Below, in pieces: positions 27,252 to 35,239 of a stretch of DNA of 45,010 nucleotides; the stretch's first letter is position 1; every line of letters starts with the position of its first letter. Below the pieces are notes generated by a model. The model searched no databases. It was not told the DNA's origin and saw nothing but the letters and a program-made list of their open reading frames with translations. This stretch comes from Acidobacteriota bacterium. Lineage in GTDB: Bacteria; Acidobacteriota; Thermoanaerobaculia; UBA5066. The position numbers were made by a program, and so were the translations under genes. The DNA is taken from the NCBI GenBank assembly GCA_030278895.1, contig JARXKK010000002.1, forward strand, positions 36,512 to 81,521, given 5' to 3'.

Positions 27252-28124
27252 ATGGGAGACCGTTTCGGACTGCCCGATCTCGGCGTGGGGGTCGGGCTCC
27301 GCACGGTCCACTTCGGGTACATCCTTTCGAAGGAGCCCGACGTGGACTTCTTCGAAGCCATCACGGAGAACTTTCTCGACACCGGCGGCCGGCCGCGCTA
27401 CATCCTCGACCGTGTCGCCGCGCGCTACCCCGTCGTTCTCCACGGCGTCTCGATGTCGATCGGCGGGACCGACCCCCTCGACCTCGGCTATCTCGCGAAG
27501 GTGAAGGCCCTCGCGGCGCGCGTCAAGGCTCGATGGGTTTCGGACCACCTCTGCTTCACGGGAGTGTCCGGCCGGAATACGCACGACCTTCTGCCCATTC
27601 CGTATACCGAGGAAACGCTGCGCCACGTCGCCCAACGTGTCCGAAGGGTCTCGGAAGTACTCGAACGACCGCTCGTCCTCGAGAATCCTTCCTCGTACCT
27701 GGAGTTCAGGTCCTCCACGATGTCCGAGGCCGTGTTTTTCGCGCGGCTCCTGAAGGACGCCGACTGCGGAATGCTTCTCGACGTGAACAACGTGTATGTG
27801 AGCTCCGTCAACCACGGCTTCGACCCTTACGCCTACCTCGACGCGCTGCCGGCCGACCGCGTCGTGCAGTACCACCTCGCGGGACACACCGACAAGGGGA
27901 CGCACCTCCTCGACACGCATAGCGCGCGCATGAAGAAGGACGTCTGGGCGCTTTACGCGCACGCGATCGCCCGCACCGGGCCGCGCGCCACGCTCTACGA
28001 ATGGGACGAGGAGATCCCCGCTTTCGGGGCCGTTCATCGCGAGGCAAAAAAGGCGTTGAGGTACCGGCCGCCGCTCGAACGCGCGAGGCCGGTCGAGACG
28101 CCGCGCCGGATCGCCCGTGGCTGA
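27252..28124 (+). CDS. bufB: DUF692 multinuclear non-heme iron oxidative enzyme (MNIO), BufB-like
   Basis: 290 aa TIM-barrel enzyme. It shows the family chain of metal ligands: VVLHGVSMSIG (His64), VSDHL (Asp98/His99), HDLLPIPYT, LENPSSYL (Glu144/Asn145), LLDVNNVYVSS (Asp177), YHLAGH (His208/His212), LLDTH (Asp221/His223) and LYEWD (Glu250/Asp252). MNIO enzymes use two or three irons and O2 to oxidise cysteines of precursor peptides, in bufferins to thiooxazoles. It starts 11 bases after the Cys-rich precursor and overlaps the DUF2063 partner by eight bases, so substrate and helper are encoded in the same operon. Confidence 0.95.
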   Translation: MGDRFGLPDLGVGVGLRTVHFGYILSKEPDVDFFEAITENFLDTGGRPRYILDRVAARYPVVLHGVSMSIGGTDPLDLGYLAKVKALAARVKARWVSDHLCFTGVSGRNTHDLLPIPYTEETLRHVAQRVRRVSEVLERPLVLENPSSYLEFRSSTMSEAVFFARLLKDADCGMLLDVNNVYVSSVNHGFDPYAYLDALPADRVVQYHLAGHTDKGTHLLDTHSARMKKDVWALYAHAIARTGPRATLYEWDEEIPAFGAVHREAKKALRYRPPLERARPVETPRRIARG

Positions 28125-28932
28125 GCTGCCGCGCCTCGAACGCTGGATGCAGGCCGTCATCGTGCATCCCGGCAGCGTCGCGGAGGCCGTGCGCGCCCGC
28201 TCTGCGACGCGGCACCTGCAGGTTTCCGACGCGCGCCGCGCGCTTCTGCCCTCGAGGACGATGGCGCCGCTCGAACGGCTCGCAATCTACCAGGGGATGT
28301 ACCCGCTCCGGATGCACGAGGCTCTCGCCGCCGACTATCCCGGCCTCGCGGCGTTCCTCGGACACGAGCGCTTCTCCGATTTCGTCCTCTCGTACGTGGC
28401 TGTCCATCCCTCGCGCAGCTACACGTTCGCGCACCTGGGCCATCGCGTGCCCGAGTTCCTCCGGAAGACACGCCGTTTCGCCCCCACGGCTTTTCTCGCC
28501 GACCTCGCGCGGCTCGAACGGGCGATGACCGAGGTATTCGAGGTCGACGAGGAGCAGGCCGGGCCGCCGCCGTCTCCTCCCCGGCACGTCGCGACGGACT
28601 GGGCGTCGCGACGGTTTGCCGTGAGCCCGACCCTGCGGTTGCTTTCCTTCCGGTACGCCGTCGGGCCGGCTCTCGATGCGTTGAAGTCCGGGAAGAGGCC
28701 GGCCACGCGTCCGCGAGCATCGTGGACCGCCGTGCATCGGCGCCGCTACTCGGTTTACCGGGTGGAGCTCCGGCGCGAGGAGTTCCTGCTTCTCGGGGCT
28801 CTCACGAAGGGGCGGCCGCTGGGAGCCGCGCTCCGGGAAGCCGCCCGAAGGAACGGCAAGCCTCTCTCGCCCGCGGCCGTCACGCGCGCCTTTCGCACCT
28901 TCACGGCGGAAAGGCTGATCGGCGAAGGTTGA
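28117..28932 (+). CDS. bufC: DUF2063 partner protein, BufC-like
   Basis: 271 aa from GTG 28117, overlapping bufB by eight bases. Residues 1-105 form the DUF2063 helical domain (LERLAIYQGMYPLRMHEALAADYPGLAAFLGHERFSDFVLSYVAVHPSRSYTFAHLGHRVPEFL), annotated as DNA-binding but in these clusters acting as the RiPP-recognition partner that presents the precursor to the MNIO enzyme. The C-terminal part (about 140-271) has beta and winged-helix-like sequence, matching the two-domain form of BufC proteins. No transporter gene follows, consistent with export of the product by its own leader. Confidence 0.88.
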   Translation: MAELPRLERWMQAVIVHPGSVAEAVRARSATRHLQVSDARRALLPSRTMAPLERLAIYQGMYPLRMHEALAADYPGLAAFLGHERFSDFVLSYVAVHPSRSYTFAHLGHRVPEFLRKTRRFAPTAFLADLARLERAMTEVFEVDEEQAGPPPSPPRHVATDWASRRFAVSPTLRLLSFRYAVGPALDALKSGKRPATRPRASWTAVHRRRYSVYRVELRREEFLLLGALTKGRPLGAALREAARRNGKPLSPAAVTRAFRTFTAERLIGEG

Positions 28933-28953
28933 GGGCGAAGGCCGCCACGTCGC

Positions 28954-29514
28954 TCACTTCTTCGCCCCGGCACTGGCGCTCTTCGCGAGATCGAGAAAAC
29001 GCTTCCTTCCCGTCTTCAGAAACTCGACGGCGGCTCCCCGGCCCTCCCAGCCTTCGAGCGTCACGTTGGCGGCGAGATTCGGGCGCGACACGACGAGAGT
29101 CGGAAACCCGCGGAGGCCGTACCGATCCGCGAGCATGAGCATCTCCGGCGCATTCTTGCCTGTCTCGCGCGCGCGGTCCTGGACGACGATCGGGACGTAG
29201 TCCTTCTCGACCTGCGCCGCGACGTCCGGATTCGCGAACACCTGCTGCTCGAGCAGGTGGCACGGGCCGCACCATTCCGCCGTGAAGAAGTAGAGCGCGG
29301 GCTTGCCGCTCTTCTTCGCTTCGGCCTCGCCGGCAGAAATCGCGCGCCACTTGATCGCGGTTCTGGCGGGCGAAACCTTCGCCGCCGCGCTCTTCGGGGG
29401 GGCGGCCTTCGCGGCCGCCGCGGCCGTCGCGTCCGCGCGCGACACGGACGAGGCGACCAGGAATGCCGCCGCGAGACCGGCGGCACTCGCGTGAAGAAAA
29501 CGAAAAACACGCAT
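28954..29514 (-). CDS. Periplasmic thioredoxin-fold protein
   Basis: 186 aa. A signal peptide (FRFLHASAAGLAAAFLVASSVSRA) and an Ala/Lys/Pro linker lead to a thioredoxin domain (about 55-175) with LYFFTAEWCGPCHLLEQQVF; the redox pair is Cys82 and Cys85. The cis-proline loop is GFPTLVV. The CGPC motif suggests a reducing thioredoxin rather than a DsbA-type oxidant. It converges on the bufferin-like cluster with only 21 bases between stops, so it could act on the exported cysteine-rich peptide, but the opposite orientation means no shared transcript. Confidence 0.85.
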   Translation of the reverse strand: MRVFRFLHASAAGLAAAFLVASSVSRADATAAAAAKAAPPKSAAAKVSPARTAIKWRAISAGEAEAKKSGKPALYFFTAEWCGPCHLLEQQVFANPDVAAQVEKDYVPIVVQDRARETGKNAPEMLMLADRYGLRGFPTLVVSRPNLAANVTLEGWEGRGAAVEFLKTGRKRFLDLAKSASAGAKK

Positions 29515-29544
29515 CGGCGCGATCTTAGCAGCGGTCGAAACGGG

Positions 29545-31530
29545 TCAACGGGCCGCCGGGTCTAGCCGGACAGGGGCGTCCGGGACCTCCGCGAGGAAGG
29601 CGCGAAGCCCCCGGGGCCACTCGGCCGGCGGGTGCTCGAGCGCCTGCCGGAGCGTGGGGGTGCGGATCCCGCGCGCCGCCTCGGAGAGAAGCGCGGCGGC
29701 CGCCGTGTCGGACCCCTCGTCCCGGGCCGCGAGAGCCCGAACGAGTGAGAGAACGGGGGCTGCCCGCACGCGCTCGGGAAGCGAGTCGAGGAAGGCGCGG
29801 TATTCGTCGCCCCGCCCCGCGAGGCGAAGCGCTTCGGCGCGAAGGGCCGCCGTGTAGGCGGAGGGCGAGAGCGCGAAGAGCCTCCCGGCGAGACGCGCCG
29901 CGCGTTCCGGATTCCCGATGTCGAGGTTGCGCATCGTCTGGTCCGCGAGGCCCGCGATCCAGGCGGTGTTGTACGTGCCGGGTCGCTCGCCCCGAGGATG
30001 ATCAAAGCCCATGAAGAGGTGGGGCCAGCGAAACGCAGACGCGAGATAGAGAACGAGCGGAGTTTGCGTCGTGATCTGCGGCGATGCCGCCGCGAGTCTG
30101 GGCACGGCGTCCGGGCTCGTCGTGAGCCACGGAGGCTGGGACAGGCGGGCGCGGCGCGCGTCTTCGTCGCCGTCCGCCATTCGGATTGCGAGAAGAAACG
30201 GCTGCACACGCAGCGGCGAGAACGCGGGATCGGATGCCGCGGGAACGTATCGGGGCAGAAACCACGCGCCGTCGCGACTCTCGGGCGGCCGGAAAGACGG
30301 TGGATATTCCTCGTAAAGCGACTGCGAGACGCGCGCAAGCCCGGTTGAGGACACGTAGTAAAACGACGCCGCCTCGGCCTGGAACGTGCCGAGTCCATTC
30401 ACGAAGACGCCGAGAACGACGAGGACCACGCCGGCCGCGCGCCGGGCCGGCGTCACCACGACCGTCCCCGCCGCGGCTGCGAGAAGCGGCACGAGCGGAA
30501 CGAGAAAGCGGGGACCCCATCCTCCGCTCCCGTCCCACGCCCACCAGCTCGCATAGAGGGCGAGAAACGCGACGAAGAGGAGGAGCGTCGAAGAGGCGGC
30601 GACGCGCGCCTCCGGACGGCGCAGGAGTGAGACGAGTCCGGCGAAGGCGAGGAGGCCGAGCGGGAAGAACAGGAAAAGCCCCTTGTTCGGGCCGACGAGG
30701 AGCCGCCACGCGCCGTCGAGGGGAGGATGTGAGAACCGCTGGCCGCGCGCATACGAGGAGAATGGCCGCCCGAACCGCACGACCTCGAAGACGAGCATCA
30801 GCGCGACCGGCACCGCGGCTCCCGCCGCGGCGGCGCACCAGGTCCGGAGCCGCCCGCGGGACGGCGGCCACGGTCCGGCGAGAAGGGGCAGCAGCGGCAG
30901 GGGGAAAAAAAGCAGGTTCGCGACCTTCGTGAGAACGAGCCAGCCCGCAGCGAATCCAGCGGCGGAGGCGAGGCACACGGCCGCGCGGCCTTCCGCCCGA
31001 ACGGCGCGGACCGCGAACGTCGTCGCGAAGACCAGGCAGGCCGCCTGCAGAGGCTCCGTGAATCCGCACGCCGTGTACGGCCAGAGGGGCGAGCCGAGGG
31101 CCGTCCCGAAGACGGCGAGGCTCTGCCCGAAGGCTCCGGCGCCGAGCGTTCTCGCGAGGAGGCCCGCCCCGCCGGCTGCCGCCGCCACGAGCAGAACCTG
31201 CAGGAGGGCGAAGAGCGTCTGTGACGTGCGCGCGCCGAAGCGCGCTTCCCACGGACCCGCGGCCAGCGCGAAGGGCACTTCGAGAAGCGGCAGGCCCATG
31301 CCGTAAGGCGACACGGCGTCGCCGCCCGGCCTCGGGATCGCAAACGTCTGCCCGCGCGCGGTCCCGAGCTCGAAGGTCTCGGCGATCGAAATCGCCGTGT
31401 AGAGCATCTGCTGCTCGTCCGTCACGGTCCCGAACGTTCGCTCCTCGGCCGTGCCCGCGAGGAGGACGAACGCGGCGACGACCGAGAACCCGAGCGCGCG
31501 GCCGTCGCGCTTCAGGGCTGCCCGTGCCAT
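29545..31530 (-). CDS. Polytopic membrane protein, glycosyltransferase-like (paralogue of 1666-3642)
   Basis: 661 aa with about eleven hydrophobic helices and a soluble C-terminal tail of about 220 residues that includes a TPR-like helical stretch (AARLAGRLFALSPSAYTAALRAEALRLAGRGDEY). It shares RPGGDAVSPYGMGLPL, GPNKGLF and YASWWAWDGSGGWGPRFLVPL with the protein at 1666-3642, so the two are paralogues. The family is usually annotated as glycosyltransferase or dolichyl-phosphate-mannose-type; the activity is unproven. Its start codon overlaps the end of the LOG gene by 19 bases, so the two are probably co-transcribed. Confidence 0.65.
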   Translation of the reverse strand: MARAALKRDGRALGFSVVAAFVLLAGTAEERTFGTVTDEQQMLYTAISIAETFELGTARGQTFAIPRPGGDAVSPYGMGLPLLEVPFALAAGPWEARFGARTSQTLFALLQVLLVAAAAGGAGLLARTLGAGAFGQSLAVFGTALGSPLWPYTACGFTEPLQAACLVFATTFAVRAVRAEGRAAVCLASAAGFAAGWLVLTKVANLLFFPLPLLPLLAGPWPPSRGRLRTWCAAAAGAAVPVALMLVFEVVRFGRPFSSYARGQRFSHPPLDGAWRLLVGPNKGLFLFFPLGLLAFAGLVSLLRRPEARVAASSTLLLFVAFLALYASWWAWDGSGGWGPRFLVPLVPLLAAAAGTVVVTPARRAAGVVLVVLGVFVNGLGTFQAEAASFYYVSSTGLARVSQSLYEEYPPSFRPPESRDGAWFLPRYVPAASDPAFSPLRVQPFLLAIRMADGDEDARRARLSQPPWLTTSPDAVPRLAAASPQITTQTPLVLYLASAFRWPHLFMGFDHPRGERPGTYNTAWIAGLADQTMRNLDIGNPERAARLAGRLFALSPSAYTAALRAEALRLAGRGDEYRAFLDSLPERVRAAPVLSLVRALAARDEGSDTAAAALLSEAARGIRTPTLRQALEHPPAEWPRGLRAFLAEVPDAPVRLDPAAR

Positions 31531-32105
31531 CGAGCCGCCTGAGGCCGGCCACCGCCGTCGAGGGCCCGCCGGACCGCGGCCATCGGCTCCGTCTCCACGG
31601 TGAAGTACTCGGCGCCGTCCCGCGCGAACCCCTGGTCCGCGACGTGCTTGAGGGCGGCGAGAAGCGGGTCGAAGCAGCCCGACCCATTGAAGAGGACGAT
31701 CGGCCGCTCATGATGGCCGAGCTGGCGCCACGTGACGATCTCGAAGAACTCGTCCAGCGTTCCAAAGCCGCCCGCGAGCGTGAGGAAGCCGCTGGCCAGC
31801 TCCGCCATCCGGGCCTTTCGCTCGTGCATCGTCGCGACGATCTCGAGCCGCGTGAGCCCGCCGTGCGCGACCTCCTTCGCCGCGAGGCCCGCCGGAATCA
31901 CGCCGTAGACGGGGGCGCCCTCTTCGAGCGCGGCGTCCGCCAGGATGCCCATGAGCCCGACGCGCCCGCCGCCGTACACGAGTCCCGCTCCGGCGCGGGC
32001 GATCGCGCGCCCGATCGCGGCGGCGCCTTCCGCGTGCACCGGAGAAAGGCCCGGCCGCGCGCCGCAGAAAACCGTGAGGAGGGGCCGGTCGAACGTCATC
32101 GTCAT
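31512..32105 (-). CDS. LOG family protein (nucleotide 5'-monophosphate phosphoribohydrolase)
   Basis: 197 aa from ATG 32105 (ATG 32099 is equally possible). The Rossmann-type N-terminus VFCGARPGLSPVHAEGAAAIGRAIARAGAGLVYGGGRVGLMG is followed by MHERKARM and AGGFGTLDEFFE, the form here of the PGGxGTxxE catalytic motif, with Pro replaced by Ala. LOG enzymes hydrolyse the N-glycosidic bond of cytokinin-type or purine nucleotide monophosphates; most bacterial members have a housekeeping nucleotide role. The ORF track's longer start runs into the divergent Nudix gene. Confidence 0.92.
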   Translation of the reverse strand: MTMTFDRPLLTVFCGARPGLSPVHAEGAAAIGRAIARAGAGLVYGGGRVGLMGILADAALEEGAPVYGVIPAGLAAKEVAHGGLTRLEIVATMHERKARMAELASGFLTLAGGFGTLDEFFEIVTWRQLGHHERPIVLFNGSGCFDPLLAALKHVADQGFARDGAEYFTVETEPMAAVRRALDGGGRPQAARWHGQP

Positions 32106-32149
32106 GCCGGAATGATGCCCGATCCAGCCGCGTGCGGTAAGGTCGCGGC

Positions 32150-32731
32150 ATGACGGCTTCCGGCCCCTCCGACCCGGCGCGGGCGGCTCTCTCTCTCGCC
32201 CTCCGCAGGCATGCCCCGATCGACGCGGAAGAAGCCGAAGACAAGAACGCCATCCTAAGCCTCGTCGAGACGGAGCCCGCGTGCTTCTCACGGCACACGT
32301 TCGCGCCCGGGCACGTCACCGGCAGCGCCTTCATCGTCTGCCCGGGGACGAGCCTCGTCCTGCTGCACCACCACCGGCGCCTGGACGCCTGGCTGCAGAT
32401 GGGCGGCCATGATGAGGGCGAGCACGATCCCCGCGCGACCGCGCTCCGGGAGGCGGCGGAGGAATCGGGGCTTCCCGACCTCGCGTTCCTGGTCGACGAG
32501 ATCCTCGACCTCGACGTCCATTCGATCCCCGCCGGCAAGGGCGAGCCTCCTCACCTTCACCACGACGTGCGTTACGCGCTCGCGACCCGGGAGCCCGGGG
32601 CCATCCACCGCGACGCCGCCGAGTCCATCGACCTCAAGTGGTTCACGCTCGCCGAGGCCGCCGAGAAGATGAACGAGCCCGGCGGCCGCCGCGCTCTCAC
32701 CCGGATAGCGGCGCTGCTCGCGGAACGCTGA
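32150..32731 (+). CDS. Nudix hydrolase
   Basis: 193 aa. The Nudix region reads WLQMGGHDEGEHDPRATALREAAEESGL; the REAAEESGL half is canonical, and the GGH-D-G front half matches the WLQPGGHxDG subgroup often found in actinobacteria and acidobacteria. HVTGSAFIVCPGTSLVLLHHHRRLDAWLQ forms the preceding strands. It should hydrolyse a nucleoside-diphosphate-linked compound using Mg2+; the substrate is unknown. It is divergent from LOG (44 bases) and converges with the acyl-CoA synthetase with a 3-base gap. Confidence 0.9.
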   Translation: MTASGPSDPARAALSLALRRHAPIDAEEAEDKNAILSLVETEPACFSRHTFAPGHVTGSAFIVCPGTSLVLLHHHRRLDAWLQMGGHDEGEHDPRATALREAAEESGLPDLAFLVDEILDLDVHSIPAGKGEPPHLHHDVRYALATREPGAIHRDAAESIDLKWFTLAEAAEKMNEPGGRRALTRIAALLAER

Positions 32732-32734
32732 CGG

Positions 32735-34597
32735 TCAGGCCCCGGCCGGCCCGGCTTCGGGCGCGCCCTCTGCGCTTTCCGCGTCCCGGTACATCTGTTC
32801 GATGACGTCCCGGTATTTCTCGGCGATGACGCGGCGCTTGATCTTCATGGTGGGCGTCAGCTCGCCGCCTTCGATCGTGAAGTCGTCCGTGAGGAGCCGG
32901 AAGGCCCGGATCTGGCGTTCGTGCGGCTCGTCTCCGTTCAGGATGTCGATCGCCTGCCGGACGAGCGAAAGCGTCTTCGGGTCGTTGACGAGCTCGCTCT
33001 GATCGCGATACGTCACGCCTGAGGCACGGGCCCAGCTCTCGAGCTTCTCGAAGTTCGGGACGATGAGGGCCGAGAGGAACTTCTGGCGGTCGCCGATGAG
33101 CACGGCCGACGAGACGTACCGCACCGATTTCAGCGCGGCCTCGATCGGCGCCGGCGCGATGTTCTTGCCGTACGCGTTGATCAGGATTTCCTTCTTGCGG
33201 TCCGTAATCGTCAGAAAGCCCTCCGCGTCGAAGGAGCCGACGTCCCCGGTCCGGAACCACCCGTCGTCGTCGAAGACCTTCGCCGTTTCCTCGCTCTTGC
33301 GCCAGTAGCCGCCGTCCATGACGTTCGGCCCTTTGGCAAGCACCTCGCCGTCCGCGGCGAGCCGCAGCGTGACGCCCGGGATCGCGCGCCCGACCGTGCC
33401 GAGACGCCATTCGCCGGGACGATTGCAGGCGAGGACGGGACTCGTCTCCGTGAGACCGTAGCCTTCGTAGACTTCCACGCCGGCGCCGAGAAAGAAGGCC
33501 GCCACGTCCCTCGAAAGAGGCGCGCCCCCCGAAATGGCGAAGCGGAAACGGCCCCCGAGGCGGGCCTTGATCTTCCCGAAGACGAGCCGATCGGCGAGCG
33601 CGTACCGCAGCCGGAGAAAGACCCCCGGCTCCTTCCCCGCGTCGAGAATCGCGAGGCGCCGGGCGCCCGTCCGTACGCCCCAGGAAAAGATCGCGCGCCG
33701 GAGAGCGGGAGCCTTGTCCACTGCAACCTGCACTCGCGTGAGCATTTTCTCGTAGACGCGCGGCACGGCGGCGAAGCAATGGGGCCTGATCTCGGCGAAG
33801 TTCTCCGAGAGCTTGTCGATCGACTCCGCGTACGTGATGGTCGCGGCCCGGGAAAAGAAGAGATAGTCGACCATCCGCTCGAACACGTGCGAAAGGGGCA
33901 GGAAGGAAAGCGCCACCGTGTCGTCGGGGACGTCGAAGAGCGCGGAGCACGCCGCGACGTTCGACACGAAGTTCTTGTGCGTGAGAACGGCGCCCTTGGG
34001 CTCTCCCGTCGTGCCGGACGTGTAGATCATGGTCGCGAGATCGCCCGGAAGGACGGCCGACGCGCGCTCCTCGAAGGCTCCCGGGTCGACGCGCAGCGCC
34101 GCGAGACCCTTCTGGACGACGGTCTCGAAGGGCGTGGCCTTTCCCCCGCTCCACGCCACGTGGTCGAGGAGGATCACGTGTTTGAGCTCGGGGCATCGGT
34201 CGCGCACGTCCACGACCTTCTGAAGCTCGATCGCGTTCGAGACGAAGATGACCCTGGCGAGGGAGTCGCGCAGGATGTATTCGACCTGCGGCGCGAGGTA
34301 GCTCGTGTAGATCGGCACGGTCAGCGCGCCGAGCGAGAGCGCCGCGAAGTCCGCCATCGGCCATTCGGGCCGGTTCTCGGAAAGGATCGCGACCCGGTCC
34401 TCCCGGTCGACCCCGAGGAGCGCGAGTCCGAGCGCCAGACCCTGCGTGCGCTCGCCGAATTCCGCCGCCGAGAGGGGTGTCCAGGCCCCGCCGATCTTCG
34501 AAACGAGCAGCTCCGCCTTCCCGCTGGAAGCTGCGAAGCGGAAGTAGTCGAGGAGAGTCTGGGCAGGAAGAGGTTCGCGCACGATCGTCCTCGCCAT
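32735..34597 (-). CDS. Long-chain fatty-acid-CoA ligase (AMP-forming)
   Basis: 620 aa. The AMP-binding motif YTSGTTGEPKGAVLTHKNFVSN lies near residue 190, followed by LSFLPLSHVFERMVDYLFF, VYEGYGLTETSPVLACNRP and the hinge GDVGSFDAEGFLTITDRKKEILINAYGKNIAPAPIE. This is the FadD15/long-chain acyl-CoA synthetase pattern common in actinobacteria and acidobacteria. It activates free fatty acids to acyl-CoA for degradation or lipid synthesis at the inner membrane face. It is transcribed alone and divergently from the PAS protein; no other fatty-acid gene is adjacent. Confidence 0.95.
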   Translation of the reverse strand: MARTIVREPLPAQTLLDYFRFAASSGKAELLVSKIGGAWTPLSAAEFGERTQGLALGLALLGVDREDRVAILSENRPEWPMADFAALSLGALTVPIYTSYLAPQVEYILRDSLARVIFVSNAIELQKVVDVRDRCPELKHVILLDHVAWSGGKATPFETVVQKGLAALRVDPGAFEERASAVLPGDLATMIYTSGTTGEPKGAVLTHKNFVSNVAACSALFDVPDDTVALSFLPLSHVFERMVDYLFFSRAATITYAESIDKLSENFAEIRPHCFAAVPRVYEKMLTRVQVAVDKAPALRRAIFSWGVRTGARRLAILDAGKEPGVFLRLRYALADRLVFGKIKARLGGRFRFAISGGAPLSRDVAAFFLGAGVEVYEGYGLTETSPVLACNRPGEWRLGTVGRAIPGVTLRLAADGEVLAKGPNVMDGGYWRKSEETAKVFDDDGWFRTGDVGSFDAEGFLTITDRKKEILINAYGKNIAPAPIEAALKSVRYVSSAVLIGDRQKFLSALIVPNFEKLESWARASGVTYRDQSELVNDPKTLSLVRQAIDILNGDEPHERQIRAFRLLTDDFTIEGGELTPTMKIKRRVIAEKYRDVIEQMYRDAESAEGAPEAGPAGA

Positions 34598-34644
34598 TAT
34601 GCTGCAGAGGACCGTCCCCCCGCCGCGAGAGTTATCATCGTCTC

Positions 34645-35238
34645 TTGGATCAAGCGCTTCTCGACGTCGTCGCGGACCCCATCTTCGTCAAGGATCGGCA
34701 CCACCGTCTCGTGCAGATGAACGAGGCCTTCTGCCGGTTCATGGGGTCGACCCGCGAGAAACTGCTGGGACAGACGGGACTCGAGCTCGTCACACCCGAG
34801 GAGGCCGCGGTCTTCGTCGCGAAGGACGACGAAGTCCTTCAGACCGGTCGGGAGAGCGTCAGCGAGGAAGAGGCGACGTTCGGGGACGGGCGCTCCCTCG
34901 TCGTCGTGACGCGCAAGACGCTCTACGTGAACGAGAAGGGAGAGCGCTTCGTCGTCGGCGTCATCCGCGACATTACCGAGCGCAAGCGTGCCGACAAAGA
35001 GCGAGAGAGGCTCGTCGAGGACCTCCGGAAAGCCCTTGCGGAAGTCCGCACGCTTCAGGAGTACCTTCCGATCTGTTCGTACTGCCGAAAGGTCCGCGAC
35101 GACAAGAACTACTGGACACAGATCGAAATCTACGTCACGGAACACACCGGTTCGATGTTCAGCCACGGGATCTGTCCCGAGTGCTACGCGAAGGTCGTGC
35201 AGCCGCAGCTCGACGGGATCCAGCGGCCGTCTCCCTAG
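34645..35238 (+). CDS. PAS-domain protein with C-terminal CxxC...CxxC tail
   Basis: About 197 aa from TTG 34645, the first in-frame start that gives a whole PAS domain (LLDVVADPIFVKDRHHRLVQMNEAFCRFMG to VGVIRDITERKRADKE). A coiled coil at about 112-140 leads to LPICSYCRKVRDDKNYWTQIEIYVTEHTGSMFSHGICPECYAKV, with Cys144/147 and Cys177/180 as a probable metal or redox site. This tail ends many PAS/response-regulator proteins that lack a kinase domain. No output domain is encoded, so it probably signals through partner contacts. The ORF track start at 34477 lies inside the divergent ligase gene. It could also start at ATG 34717, which would trim the PAS domain. Confidence 0.75.
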   Translation: MDQALLDVVADPIFVKDRHHRLVQMNEAFCRFMGSTREKLLGQTGLELVTPEEAAVFVAKDDEVLQTGRESVSEEEATFGDGRSLVVVTRKTLYVNEKGERFVVGVIRDITERKRADKERERLVEDLRKALAEVRTLQEYLPICSYCRKVRDDKNYWTQIEIYVTEHTGSMFSHGICPECYAKVVQPQLDGIQRPSP

Positions 35239-35239
35239 C

